DNA from: Isochrysis galbana
Lineage: Eukaryota; Haptophyta; Isochrysidales; Isochrysidaceae
Direction of reading: 5' to 3'
NCBI GenBank assembly: GCA_018136815.1
Contig: CM030935.1
Span: 2,330,192-2,394,191, forward strand
DNA: 64,000 nt
Part shown: piece after piece, positions 1 to 10,802 of the stretch
Numbering within the stretch: position 1 is the stretch's first letter
How the letters are laid out: each line of letters begins with the position of its first letter
Made by a program: the position numbers and the translations under genes
Notes under the pieces: generated by a model
What the model was told of the DNA's origin: nothing
What the model saw: only the letters and a program-made list of their open reading frames with translations
The model's database searches: none

Positions 1-59
1 GCGATCGAATGTCCACAGTTGTATATAGAGCAGTATTTTGAAATTAAATGCAGACTAGC

Positions 60-540
60 ATAACACCTTTTTTTCTCTGCTTCCCCCCGCGGTGCATGTT
101 CCCCCCGAGGGGGACGCCGTGTCAACGCTTTTCCCCTGCGTCTCACCTAAGGCCGACAACTACATAAACACATAGTTTAAGAGATATTTCGCACGGAGCA
201 CCTGTGATGACTTTCAATCACATCGGTGCACGCCGTGCATGGGCACGGCGCGATGTGCATCGGTCCCCCCGCGGAGACGCCGTGCGTGCGCATGTCAACT
301 TGTTCCCTTTGCGTAACCCCTTGAGGCCCACAACTACGTAAACTAGCCGTATAAGAGATGTTTCTTTACGCAGCACATGTGATGACTTGCAATCACATTG
401 TGCACGCCGTGCGTGGGCACGGCGCGATGTGCATCGCCCCCCCCCCCCCCCCCGCGGGGGCGCCGTGCGTGCGCATAGCAACTTCCAGGAAGGTGCACGC
501 CGTGCGTTCACTCTTTCCGCGGGGGAACTCTGGGCGCGGA
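60..540. repeat. Tandem repeat of about 177 bp, roughly three copies
   Basis: Three degenerate head-to-tail copies begin near positions 91, 223 and 400. Each copy carries GTGCACGCCGTG, GGGCACGGCGCGATGTGCAT and GTGATGACTT(T/G)CAATCACAT blocks. A run of C interrupts the third copy near 430-453. The array lies directly upstream of a hAT-type transposase fragment, so it may be the subterminal repeat region of that element. That link is inferred from position only. Confidence 0.7.
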
Positions 541-1317
541 GACCGGAACGTCCGAGCTTGCAAGCCCAAGGCGGACTGGGTCGTCCGCCACAACGAGGTC
601 GTCGAAGAGCTGCGAGCTCGCGCTCGCAAGGCAATGGCAGAGGAGAAGGAGGAGCACAAGCGACAGATAGCCCACAGCCAGGGCCGCGCGATCGCTGCGA
701 GCAACGAAGAGCACGCGCTGACCACCCCATCCCACCCATTCCATGCAGTGACCGCGGACCAGGTTTGCGAGGCTTGGATGAAGGTCATCGTCAAGAAAGC
801 TCTGCCCCTCGACCTTGTGAACGATCGCCCCTTCCGTCAGGCGATTGCGCTGACGGCAAAGTGCGGATCGAAGAACTTGTTGATAGGAGTAGGAGCAGAT
901 TTGCGAATGCCGCGCCGCAAGTTCTTTACTAAGAAGATGCTGCCGGCACTCGACGACAAACTTGACCCTGAAGTGCGGCAAAAAGTTATGAGTCTTGCCC
1001 AAACCACAGGAGTGACAATCATCTCAGATGGGTGGACGAGCGTACAAAGTCGGCCAATCATAAATGCGTTGGCGGCACTACCCATTGCTGGCGCTTTTTT
1101 CTTGGCTGCGGAGGCCACTTCAGGTGCAACGAAGGACGCGACTTACATCAAGAACTTTATCGTCAAGCAGATTCGTGCGTTCGATTTGGAAGATGTTGTT
1201 GCTGTTTGCATGGATGGAGCCTGCACATCAGCTTTCCCCTTGATCAATGCTGAGATGTCGGTCATCGAGCAGCATCCGATTCTAACTAAGTACAGAGTAA
1301 GAAGATTTTTATCATAA
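540..1317 (+). pseudogene. hAT-type transposase fragment (DUF659-like), truncated
   Basis: The open frame starts at 358, but its first 60 codons read through the tandem repeat, so real coding sequence probably begins near 540. A charged helical stretch (about codons 80-110) is followed by a segment with the hallmarks of the DUF659 part of hAT transposases: TIISDGWTS with the catalytic-type Asp, a PIINALAALP strand, a FFLAAEATSGATKDATYIK segment and VVAVCMDGACTS. The frame stops just after this region, so the rest of the catalytic core and the C-terminal hATC dimerisation domain are missing. It is therefore a dead fragment. Terminal inverted repeats were not identified. Confidence 0.7.
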
Positions 1318-1689
1318 TGGCTAATGGCGGGTGTATAATTGTAGTAGTAGATGTTTGGAGTGAGTATCATATGATATCAGATGTATGACATCATACTCAG
1401 TTCCATGGATGGCAAGTGTCATATGACGGTATGACGGAACAACCTGGAGAAAGGATCAATGTCAATGCCACGTCGACCCGTCGATGATTAGCTCAGTCAG
1501 AGGACGTGCGTACGTGCGTTGGGAAGACGTCGACCTATAGGCTATCGGGTGGACCCACCCGGTGCGCTCCTTGCACATCGAGTGTAGTCCGGACTCGGCA
1601 CTCGGCAACGGCGAAAGCAAGGGGCCAATTCGACTCTGCTATAGCTATATATATATAGCTAAATAAATAAAACATTCTACATAGGTGCA
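1318..1689. other. Non-coding stretch, no supported gene
   Basis: This stretch is AT-rich near 1320-1400 with repeated ATCATATGA/CATATGA motifs, and has a TATATATATA tract at 1645-1660. A TTAGCTCAGTCAG string at 1488 resembles a tRNA A box and AATTCGACTC at 1628 a B box, but the spacing and acceptor pairing do not fit a tRNA. Confidence 0.4.
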
Positions 1690-1785
1690 ATGGCCGTTGT
1701 CGGGACCGTCGTGCTCATAATATTCTTGGTCTTTGTCACATGGAAAGTCATGTTCAAGCGATCCACCGAAAAGAATTCAAAGTGA
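1690..1785 (+). CDS. Possible 31-residue single-pass membrane peptide
   Basis: ATG at 1690 opens 31 codons: a hydrophobic helix (VVGTVVLIIFLVFV) followed by a basic tail with WKVMFKR. The composition resembles the helix-plus-basic-tail part of the next small frame (1881-2111), where VGVALTFLLLLALWKLKMF is followed by a basic tail. The two could be related. No family is recognised and short frames arise by chance, so confidence is low. Confidence 0.3.
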   Translation: MAVVGTVVLIIFLVFVTWKVMFKRSTEKNSK

Positions 1786-1880
1786 GCCTCAGAAACGCCG
1801 TGATCCATAAGAATGGCTACTATGTATGACGTCGATCGGCTGAAAAACATGATAGGCACCTTCCTAGGCATCTTTGTACT

Positions 1881-2111
1881 TTGTACCCATTACCCATTAC
1901 CATTACCGCGGTCTCAACGATAGTGGTATCCGTGATGATGGGTGCCCAAGGGCTCGGGGTTGGGTTTGGAGTAGGCGTTGCACTAACTTTCCTTCTCCTC
2001 CTAGCACTTTGGAAATTAAAGATGTTTCGCTTTTCCAAGACGAAAATTATGCGTCTCCTCGAGGAGGCGGAGGCGGAGGAGAAGCTGAAAAAGAAAAAGA
2101 AGAAGAGGTGA
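1881..2111 (+). CDS. Possible 76-residue single-pass membrane protein
   Basis: Thirty residues with Ile/Val/Gly-rich hydrophobic character lead into a strong membrane helix (GVGVALTFLLLLALWKLKMF). After it comes a basic patch, then an acidic-to-basic coiled-coil tail (LLEEAEAEEKLKKKKKKR). The order is typical of a tail-exposed single-pass protein. The first Met at 1881 is used by default; shorter starts at Met 18 or 19 are possible. It lies among transposon debris and no family is recognised. Confidence 0.35.
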   Translation: MYPLPITITAVSTIVVSVMMGAQGLGVGFGVGVALTFLLLLALWKLKMFRFSKTKIMRLLEEAEAEEKLKKKKKKR

Positions 2112-3618
2112 ACTCTCCAAATCCCGAGGGAACAAGAGGAAGGGGGTAAAAATAGGGGAAGAGGGGGAGTGTCGTCCAAGTAGAACTTATACCACCCACA
2201 TGGGGGCAGTTGCCGAAAAAACAACCAAACCTGAGGTTGCTGCAGCCTCTTGGGTGTGTGTGTGTGTGGGCTCACGGGCTCACCATGCACCAGCATGCCC
2301 ACCACCTCCAGGCCATTCTTTGGCCGATCGCGGGTGATTGCCCATCGCGGAAGCTCCGCGTTTCTTATGTAGATGTGACCCGTATTCATTTCTCTGATTC
2401 CCTCCCGTGGGGGACCGTGTCATTCTCCCAAAATAGACCGCCACGCGCGGGGCGAGGGAGGGGGGTCACTCACCGACGCCATTGCCTTTCGTGAGGGGGA
2501 GGGGGTTTGTGGGGAGGGGGGGGGGGGAGACGGTTGCCGGGGCAGGTAAGGGGGGGGGCTGTGGAATCCTTGGACACCCAGGGGAGGTGGAAAATAGTGG
2601 TTAAAAAGAGTGAGTGACCGGGCTAGTGCTAGTGCCGTGCGCACATGAGCTAACAAGTGGCAACCACACTGGATGGCAACATGGCAACATGTGGCCTCAC
2701 AAGCATTTACCAAGCCATCACAATGAGTTTCACCCTTTTTGCGGCCTACCGATCAAACAGCCGTCAATCCAGAGCTATATCCTACGGAAGTCAACAAAGA
2801 ACGAACCACTATCATGCCATGTGCGTGTAGCAAGTTTTCCGCCATCTATTCGTTCGTTCTAACCCATCGGTGAAACAGGGCCACCGCCAGATAGGCGGTG
2901 TGTGGCCGTCTTGGATCTCTGCCGCACATAATCCAGAGCTTAGAGCGTAGAATCATCCATGTTCGCCGAATTTGAAGTCCAGATCACTGGATTTGTTGGC
3001 GAGCCCAGACTGCGACCGTAATGTGAGCAGACCAGTGTGCGCCTCCGCAAGGAGTGCCCTCGTCTTGCCGGGATCGGCCACGTTGCGGTTTTCTCGGAAT
3101 TCTGCGTAAGGAATTTCAGCGAAACTTGTCAGCCTATCTCCCACATGCAGAAGAGCCGCAGGCACAGATGGTTAGGTTCGAAGGCCAACGTAGCAGACGC
3201 ATTTGTGGCCTAATGCACACCTGAACGGATTTCCGCGATCACCTTAGCCCGTCTCACTGATGGCCAACGTTGAGCAGTTCGCAGTATCTCGCGATAGAGA
3301 GAGCGCGTCTGGGCGGGCTGCATGGGCGAGTCTACCGGAGGAGGTACTCCTCGCACGCACCGGGCAGTCCGTGCTGCAGGCGGCGGGGTCGATCGCCGGT
3401 CGCCCTCTCTCGGGTCGTCTCTACAGGGGGGACCCGGTCTTTATAACTTCATAGCACCGCACGACACACGAATTTAATTAGTAAACTATCTTTCCGCTTT
3501 ACGTAGGTTCAACGCGTTGCATCCTAAGCTACTAACCAATAACGCATACCTCGCTTCATACACAACCTCTTGGGGCCTGCGTGTGATGGTGTATAGCCTC
3601 ACTACAACTGGCGCACAC
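2112..3618. other. Intergenic, repeat-derived, no supported gene
   Basis: The region contains a G-rich tract at 2495-2590 and the dispersed block described separately at 2168-2250. It ends a TAGCCCGGTCACTCACT-type repeat in minus orientation near 2613-2633, with related plus-strand copies near 5672 and 52679. Nothing coding is convincing between 2640 and 3618. Confidence 0.4.
2168..2250 (+). repeat. Dispersed repeat with CAACCAAACCTGAGGTTG end (copy 1)
   Basis: Near-identical to 19525-19597: an ACTTATACC..CCACATGGGG core, then AGTTGCC(G/A)AAAAAACAACC, then AAACCTGAGGTTG. The last 14 bases (CAACC...GGTTG) form a small inverted repeat. Only two copies are visible in the window, and the element type is unknown. 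Confidence 0.6.
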
Positions 3619-3626
3619 CACGCTCC

Positions 3627-5613
3627 TTGGGCCCGGCCAGAGTTTCGCGCCCGACCCACCCAAATTTCGTTGCTAAATTTCGCTAGTATTGCTATACAAC
3701 TTTCGGGACGGCTCGGCCCAAATTTCGCTCGAATTTCGCTCGAAATTTCTCAGCGCGCTTTGCGCGCATATTAAACAGCTAACCACGCATACATACGTAC
3801 ATATACGTACGTATCCGTATGCGCTAATGTCGATATTAATTAATGCACTGAGCCTATTTAGATAAAAAAAAAGATCTGAAGGTTCAGGGCTACACACCTA
3901 TCGCTGGCCCCAGGGGTGTCCACTTTCGCCGCTCACATTCCTCCTCACCACAGAGGCGCTCACCCGAGCAATAAACGGGGACCCCGACATACAGGGAGTA
4001 GACCTCAACGGATACAACCTGAAGATAAGCCAATTCGCAGATGACACGGCACTCATCGCGAGAGACTACACGAGCCTAAAACGAGCACTAGAGTGGGTAA
4101 GAGCACATGAAAGAGCCACGGGGGGCAAAACAAACGAGGCTAAATTCCAAGGCATACGGATGGGCTCACAAATGTGCCAAAAGCCGCCATGGGATATGCG
4201 CAAATACAACTGGATAGCAAACGATCAATACTTAACAATACTAGGCGTCCCCTTAGGAGCCCCTGAGGCCCTAAAGCCCTTTTGGAAAAAACTCGCGGAC
4301 AGAGTGGACGCCAAGGTGGCACGACTGTCACCAGTAGCGCGCCATATGTCCATCTTCGGCAGAACTAACATAGCCAACTTCATAGTCTACGGCACGCCGC
4401 GGTACTGGGTACAAACCTTGGCGGCTCCCAAATGGTTCCACAACAGAGTCCAGAGAGCAGCGGACAAAATCCTATGGGAAAGCCCCTACACCGGCAGAAT
4501 AAACAAATGGGTAAAATACCCGCAATACCCCATACACGAAGCGGACAACGCGACACGCACGATGGGGACCGGCCTCCTCCATTGGACGGCGCACGTGAAA
4601 GCTCTCCAAGCGAAATGGATACTGAACTATCTCAACGCGAGGAGGGCCGTATGGAAACACGCGCTAGACGCGTGGTTCTGCCGTACAGGACTAGGCCGAG
4701 GGGCTGTCCTCTCTACGATCCCCCCAAAGACGCTCACGCGGAGCATCAGAGGTAACCCGGCGCTGCCGGCATTCTGGAAAGACGCCCTAACACACTTCAG
4801 AGCCCTAAGGATAAACCGCTCGCTTCTCTCCAGAGAAGGAGCGCTTTCGCAGCCACTGTGGCGCAACAGACACGAACCCCCGCCGATCACCCGCGCCGCG
4901 TGGATCAGCCTGTGGGAATCCCTAAACACGCACGTCGCGCACAACGTATACAAGGACGACAAATTCACAGTGCCTTACACTCAAGAAGATTGCGCACAAT
5001 ACGTGGAACACCTCCCCGAGACCTTCTTCCACGAAGGATCCAAAATACAAAATAAACAAAAAGGAATTCTTAAACTCGTGGGAGTGCGTGGTAAGTCACG
5101 CCTCGAGACTCCTAGAAACGGCGCAAGCAGCCCCGCCTCCGGCCTCAGCCGCCTCCAATTCGCGACAGAGACGTTCAGACGACGCAACCCCGCCGGAAGA
5201 AGAAGCGAGGGAGATCAAGGTGTCCGAAGACGACACATACATCACTAAAATGAATAATATATGGATATTCACGGACTCTGCCCACGCTGGACGCTTGAAA
5301 AAGCTTGCCATTATCGCGCCACCACCCCAGCACGCCTTCGGAGAAGTCGTCGACGTCCGCCGTATTGATTGTGGCGTGGGCGGCCGTGGCTAGGTAGGCA
5401 GGGAGTTGTGCCTTCAGAAGGTTCGGGTCAATGCCCCCCTCATCATCAGACATGCCAAGGGGACAGGGGGGCAGTGCCCTGGGCGCCGGGGGCCGCGGGC
5501 GGGCGGGGGGGGGCAAATTTCGCTTCGCGGAAGCCCATATTTCAGTCAATTTTCGGGGCTTCGTTAGTCCCCCAAATTTCATAAAAATTTCGCGAAACTC
5601 TAGCCGGGCCCAA
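3627..5613. mobile_element. hAT-like DNA transposon with 8-bp TSD, interrupted by a LINE
   Basis: Inverted ends TTGGGCCCGGC(C/T)AGAGTTTCGCG lie at 3627 and, reversed, at 5613. They are flanked by identical 8-bp duplications CACGCTCC at 3619-3626 and 5614-5621. An 8-bp duplication with a (C/T)(A/T)GGG-like end is typical of hAT elements. On the minus strand at about 5450-5285 a decayed frame reads SEGVLGWWRDNGKLF, which resembles the hATC dimerisation domain (LxWWxxN), and supports the assignment. The middle (about 3861-5270) is LINE sequence inserted later. The subterminal regions carry many AAATTTCG repeats, also seen in the hAT at 21188-22085. Confidence 0.85.
3861..5250 (+). pseudogene. 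LINE reverse-transcriptase fragment with inverted 3' end (twin-priming layout)
   Basis: Positions 3861-3899 are the reverse complement of the LINE 3' terminus: A9, GATCTGAAG, then GGGCTACACACCTA. The sequence then switches abruptly to plus-strand ORF2 at 3899. The open frame reads PQGCPLSP, then QFADDTALIA (the catalytic YxDD-type motif of reverse transcriptase), YLTILGVPLG and the thumb/C-terminal region, ending at 5248. The frame is open from 3866; codons upstream of the FADDT motif are real LINE coding sequence, although the first Met is only at 4160. Upstream reverse-transcriptase motifs and the endonuclease are absent. It is inserted in the hAT element at 3627-5613. Confidence 0.85.
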
Positions 5614-5621
5614 CACGCTCC

Positions 5622-6600
5622 CCACTCCCCACTCCCTACGACCCCTTCGGTCTTCAGGCCAGCACAGGCTTAGCCCGGTCACTCACTAGGGGGGTGCGAA
5701 GGGCGAAGGGCACCATCGGTAATGGGCAAACGAGGACCTAAATATTCTGGTATGAGAGATCAGCAAAAAAAATCCGGCGTCCTCCGGCAAAATTTTCGAA
5801 AATTACTCAATTTCCGCGAGGTACACTTACACTTGGAACATTTAATGAGGACATGCATGTGGTAACTCAATAGCCAAGGTTTTGGACAAAATAACACGGT
5901 ATGCTCATGCTCTCACCTAGTAAAGTCTGTCCTAGTTTCTAGGACTGGTCCTAGAAAGCTGGGTACCTTTATCCGATTAGCGTCGGAGGGCTGAGGGTAA
6001 TAATCAATAAATAATTAGCAATGAATGCATGAATAAGCATAAGCTCGTGTTTTCATATTTCATATTGCACTACTATACTTATAATATCGCGTAACAACCC
6101 GATATAAGGCTGAGAGTAGGAACGGATAGCATACTAAGGGAGCCGAATCCTGACAACCTTCAACCTTATCCTTATCGATACGGACACTGATACCTAACGG
6201 CTAACGGAGCATCTGGGATCTTGGCAGCCCACAGCAGGTGGAGGTGCGGGAAGAAGAAGAAGTGGGCGTGGAGAGAGGGAGAGGGGGGGGCTCCTTACTT
6301 AGTTGCCTTTGCGAAAAAAAATTAACGACGGCGCTGCGCGCTGCGAGAACCCCGTTGACAGCTGCGTGCTGATTGGTGTGATAGATGGAAGTCTTTGAAG
6401 AAATGCTGTTTGCGGTGAGGGCAACGTCCGCGAGGACGACTCCATCCAGGCCCCACAAACCGCAGGCCAAATAAGAACATTCAAAGTCTGATAACAGACA
6501 AGAGTGGTCAGTGGTCACTGTGAAACAATTTAGAGCTCTAGAGGCTAGGGCTTCGCAGCTTCGCAGCCAACAGCGCTTCGCAGCCAGCACGCGCCGGCGC
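5622..6600. other. Non-coding, no supported gene
   Basis: A TAGCCCGGTCACTCACTAG repeat start at about 5672 matches one at 52679. The rest (5700-6590) is AT-richer sequence with no recognisable feature. Confidence 0.4.
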
Positions 6601-6602
6601 CG

Positions 6603-7437
6603 ATGGCTCCGGCGGCCGCCAGGGTGCCTGTGTGGAGCCGCCCAGAGGGGGCAAGGGAGCCTACGCTGCCCATGATGCCCTGGTGGAGCAACGGGCTCGC
6701 GACGCTCGAAGACGTCCGCAAAGCAGTGGAACACTGCCGCGCGGCGGGCGAGAGCACGTGCCGAGCGATACGCTCTCTCTGGCAAGTTCCCTCTAGCCAC
6801 TGAGGGTAACGTGCGTCAGGCGCTGTCCCGCGACCCTCCCAGCGACAAGGCCGCGTGGGATCACCACTCGCAAGTGCAGGAGATGCGCTGTTGGGCCGCG
6901 GAAGCGCGCACGTCTCTTCGAGCTATCGGGCTCTGTCACTAAGCGCGACTTGCGGGCTGAGAAGGAGAAGAGGGATAAGGAAGAGCTGGAGGCTGCGGCC
7001 TTGGTGCAGCAGAAGAAAAAGGCCCGAGTTGAACGTGCTCACGACGATACCGAGCGCGCCCGGGCTCGCGCGGCCGCATTTTCGACGTGTGAGTTCGCGT
7101 GCAACTGCAACTGCAACTGCGGCGTTCGGCGTTCGGCGTTGTCCCGTGCCCATGGTCGGGATGGAAGCGTTGTCCGAAGTGTGGACCGAAGCGCGGGAGT
7201 TGTGCAAGGTTAGGGAGTGTGTGGCGGCTCGCAGGGGCAGTGTCTATGAAGGTGAGGCGGGCTCCAACGCTCAGCACGCACAAGAGGCCGCGGAAGAGGT
7301 CGAATCCGGTGTCCCCGATGTCTCGGAGTGAGAGTGTGCTGGGAGAGGAGCTCGCTGCCGTGAGGCATGTGCGTGCGATTCGAGCACGGCTCTTGCGGGT
7401 GGTCAATAATTGGCGATTTCTCTTTTGCTCGGCGTAG
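6603..7437 (+). pseudogene. Frameshifted coding remnant, unknown family
   Basis: Protein-like sequence hops through successive frames. From 6603 it reads a Met start and GLATLEDVRKAVEHCRAAGE; at 6802 a second frame reads GNVRQALSRDPPSDKAAWD; from 6932 a third frame is strongly charged and helical (KRDLRAEKEKRDKEELEAAA); from about 7140 the first frame returns (VGMEALSEVWTEARELCKV); and a tail near 7335-7437 lies in yet another frame. Coding character in shifting frames suggests a decayed gene or transposon ORF rather than a live one. Introns could explain one or two of the shifts, but no clean splice pairs were found. Confidence 0.35.
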
Positions 7438-7625
7438 GGTGTGTGTGGACCATGCCCCTGATACCTCTATGAGCCCCCTAGCACCTTCCAGCTCTGTTTT
7501 ATATTGTATTGGTATAAAAAACCTTGTTGAATGAGAAGCTCTAGCCTCTAGAGTAGAGGAAAAGAGAGAAGAAGAAGACGGGGACCGTCCCTCTGGTTGG
7601 CGCCGCCAGCGAGCGCCGGGCCGAC

Positions 7626-8176
7626 ATGTCAGAAGGGCTGAATGCGGCGCCTGAGCTGCATGCGACAGTAGATGAGCGAAGAAGTCCGCTTGAATGTGCC
7701 ACTGAGCACGATCCGGAGGCTCGGGATCCCATCGACTCACTCGAAGTCTTTGGTGCGCGCACTGCTCCACCTGCTCCGCGCTGCTCCAATTGTTCACTTG
7801 GCATGTGCGCCCACCGGTTGCAGAGCTGATTCGAGGCATTAAGGACCCCGAGCATCCGCACACCCTCGAACAGCTGAATGTAGCTCAAAAAAGGTTGATT
7901 GATGTGGATGACGAGGCTGGCCGAGTGGTGGTGCACTTCAAACCGACCATTCCACACTGCTCCATGGCAACACTGATCGGTCTCTGTTTGCGTGTAAAGC
8001 TGCTGCGCTCGTTGCCGCCACGCCTGAAGGTGGACATTCTCATCACACCGGGCGCGCATGCGTCAGAAGATGCCATCAACAAGCAATTGAACGACAAGGA
8101 GCGCGTTGCGGCCGCCCTTGAAAACGACAACCTATTAGGGGTTGTTAATCAATGTTTACTCTACAAGGCAGGATGA
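7626..8176 (+). CDS. CIAO2: Cytosolic iron-sulphur assembly component 2 (MIP18/FAM96, CIAO2)
   Basis: This subunit of the cytosolic iron-sulphur targeting complex (with CIAO1 and MMS19 homologues) delivers Fe-S clusters to nuclear and cytosolic apoproteins. There are two exons: 7626-7752 and 7824-8176. The 71-bp GT-AG intron (7753-7823) splits a Glu codon; joining the exons restores [17 protein letters not shown]. The mature protein is 159 residues, the usual family length. Diagnostic strings are [32 protein letters not shown] with the conserved reactive Cys, and [16 protein letters not shown]. The N-terminal 35 residues are poorly conserved, as usual. The ATG at 7626 is the only sensible start. 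Family assignment is secure. Confidence 0.95.
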
Positions 8177-8700
8177 TAGACTCATCTCCACCTTTTCTGT
8201 CTCGAGGATCCTGATTCCGTCAACGTTTGAGAGCCCTGATTATGCACATGGTGTGTGCGGTATCCCATGGTCAACTAGTACTGGACTTTTGGTATCGTTA
8301 TACCAACAACTATCGTTATCGATAAGATTTACGACCCTCGTGAGAAGACTCGCCCCGCCGGAATCCCCCTACCTCGTACGCACCAAAAGGGCGTCGCAGG
8401 GAAGGAAATCCATGATCAAACGCGCATCGGAGTAATGCACCCCAATCTTCTCCGAAGATCACAAGGGGAAACTCAGGATGAGCGATAACCTCAATCAAAC
8501 TTGTGGACAACTTGTGGCTTGTGGCGCAGGCACTAGACATAAAAAATCTTAAAAACTAGCCGCTACGTGCACGGCGCGAGGCAGATTGCTGGTGCTACTC
8601 CTAACTACCCTCCCTATCCTACCACCGTCCCCTTCCCCTCCCCCCGATTCCTTCTCTGGAAGACCGGGGGAGGGGGGGCCGCGCGCGCTGCTTCGGCCGG
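8177..8700. other. Non-coding, no supported gene
   Basis: This is the 3' flank of the CIAO2 gene. A G/C-rich tract lies at 8640-8700, just before LINE homology begins. No gene or repeat is recognised otherwise. Confidence 0.4.
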
Positions 8701-8719
8701 GGGCGTGAGACAGAGGGGG

Positions 8720-10195
8720 TAAGAGTGGGTGGTCTGGGTGTCCGTCCCGCCACCCCGGGGCCGTCGATCAGTGGGAATCTTCGTTCTTGTCCGAGTGATT
8801 CACACGCGCATAGACAGACTATACACCCCCATGACCCAATCACGTATAAACTGGCAGCGGGTAGGCCCGCACCCGACGCTTTTCACGGGCAAAGGCGCCT
8901 CGGATCACCTACCCCTGATCGGGAGTTTCGAGTTCGTCGGATATAACGAAGGCCGGGTATACGACATACGCATAAACGGTGACCTCTTCGAGAAGGAAGA
9001 CACCCAAAGGGTACTCAATCATCTGTGGAAGGGGCATATCACGGCAGACACGCCGGACGACAAACTCGAAGAAGCATGGGCAAATGCCAAAAAGGCAGTG
9101 GCAACATACCTACTGTGGGCGACCCGACAAGGGGAAGACCACAAAGCAATTACGAAAGCCATCGACGAACTGGCTCTCCTCGGAATAACACTGAACGACG
9201 AAGAGCCAAACCCCGAAAAACTAGAGAGGATGAAAGCACTCAACCACGAGATCACGGAACTGCGTCGACGGTCCAAGCCGTCAAACAAACAATGCTATGA
9301 TGCCCTGAAAAATGAAGAGAGGATGACCAAAGAATTCTTCACCAAATTCAAATCCAAAACGTCGAACAGCGCGATACCCGAGCTATTCGTCACGAGGGAC
9401 TGGGACGCCCCGGGCGACGACACGAGACCCACAGTGACCTCTGACAACGATATACGAAGGGAGCTGCGAAGATACTACGTATGGCTGTACCAAGAGCGTA
9501 CGGCGGCTAGAGACCGGGCGCTAGAAGACGCGCTGGAGGCGCAACCCATGACAGCACGAGACAGCGCGACGCTGGAGGGACAGATAACGATAGAAGAATT
9601 GACCCGCGCCATAGGCGAAATAGGCAACGGCAAAAGCGCAGGGCCAGATGCTCTGCCGGCCGAATTTTACAAAAATTACATGGGACTGGTGAAACACGAC
9701 TTTCTAAGGGTCTTGAACTACGCCTTGGCCATAGGGCAACTGAGTGTATCTATGAGAGAGGGAGATATCATACTGCTATATAAAAAAGGAGACACACGGG
9801 ACCCGAGAAACTATAGGCCGATAACGCTACTACAAAGCGACTACAAAATTCTAGCCAAGATCTTAACGAACAGATTAAAACAAGTAATAGGGCACATAAT
9901 ATCCAAAGACCAACTGGGTTTCGTCCCCAAAAGACTCATTGGAGAGGCCACGCACCTCCTCCAACTTACGCAGGCGTATCTGGACGAAACGGGAGAGCCC
10001 GGAATCATGCTAGCGCTGGACTTGGAGAAAGCCTTCGACAGAGTGAACTGGGGGTTCTATCACATCGCACTCGAGAAGCTAAAGTTCGGACGCGACTTTC
10101 AAAAATATGCGCGAACCCTCACCAACTCGGACGCCAAACCAATCAGGTACATAAAAACGAACGGGGGAAGAAGCTTCCCTTCCCTTTTAGCATAG
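8720..10195 (+). pseudogene. LINE ORF2 fragment: endonuclease C-terminus plus reverse transcriptase, truncated
   Basis: An open frame of 488 codons from 8729 begins inside the APE-type endonuclease (HTRIDRLYTP and the catalytic GASDHLPLIG motif). It continues through a helical linker into the reverse transcriptase: GKSAGPDALPAEFYKNY, GDIILLYKKGDTRDPRNYRP, ITLLQSDYKILAKILTNRL, DQLGFVPKR and the palm motif ALDLEKAFDRVNWGF. It breaks off at about 10180 (TNGGRSFP), just before the QGCPLSP and FADDT motifs. The missing part is the part kept by the fragment at 3861-5250. The frame is intact, so the insertion is fairly young, but it cannot be autonomous. Confidence 0.9.
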
Positions 10196-10249
10196 CCATC
10201 CACTCCACTCCCACCCCACCAGTCACAATGCTGGAGTCTTCTGCAACCT

Positions 10250-10520
10250 GCTATGCCTCACCGGGGGGGCCAGCATGGCTGCTGTGTAGGTGTAGGGTGT
10301 GGCCGGGGCCACGGGCTATGCGGCGCGACCGCGACCGGGGTCGCACTGTCTCACGCATCCTGCTCGGCCTCTGCTGCTGTTGGCGGACGCGGCCCCTTCT
10401 TACATGCTCGGCTTCGGGTGGACTGGGGGGCCTTCCTCGGCGAGGAGCCTAGAGGAGAGAAGAGCAGCGTCGGCGCGCTCCTTCGCAACCATCTGTAAGT
10501 ACTACTATAAAATTAGTTAG
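10250..10520 (+). repeat. Palindrome-ended element family, diverged copy
   Basis: A GGGGGCCAGCATGGCTGCTGTG block, GTGGCCGGGGCCACGGGC, a GACCGGGGTCGCAC palindrome and a GGCGCGCTCC.TCGCAACCA end match 37081-37466 and (inverted) 42811-43386. The terminus here is degraded to CTATAAAATTAGTTAG in place of TATAAACTTAGTT. Confidence 0.6.
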
Positions 10521-10802
10521 ATAAAATGAATTCAGTTGTGTATGTGTGCAGGCTAATAAAATAGTGAATTTGAAGCTCTCACTTCTCACATGCTATCTAT
10601 CACTAGCACGAGACCATACCCACACAGTAATAATAAACGCGAGTGACCGCGCGGGTGGGGGGATGCATAAATTTGCTGTAGGGTATGGACTCCTAGGCTA
10701 CTATGCAATTGCGCATGAGGGAGTGGGGATCTGAGAAGCTGAAGAACAATCATCAATCCCTTGCGAGCTGTAGGGCGTCGAGTGTAGATCTAGAGCTCGT
10801 CC
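10521..10802. other. Non-coding, no supported gene
   Basis: AT-richer sequence between a repeat and the 3' end of the minus-strand gene at 10803-11957. It presumably holds that gene's terminator and poly(A) region. No motif is convincing. Confidence 0.35.

Noticed and set aside
1480-1640. tRNA-like A box (TTAGCTCAGTCAG) and B box (AATTCGACTC)
   Set aside because: The boxes are about 140 bp apart and the predicted acceptor arms do not pair, so no cloverleaf can be drawn. A tRNA-derived SINE was considered but no second copy was seen.
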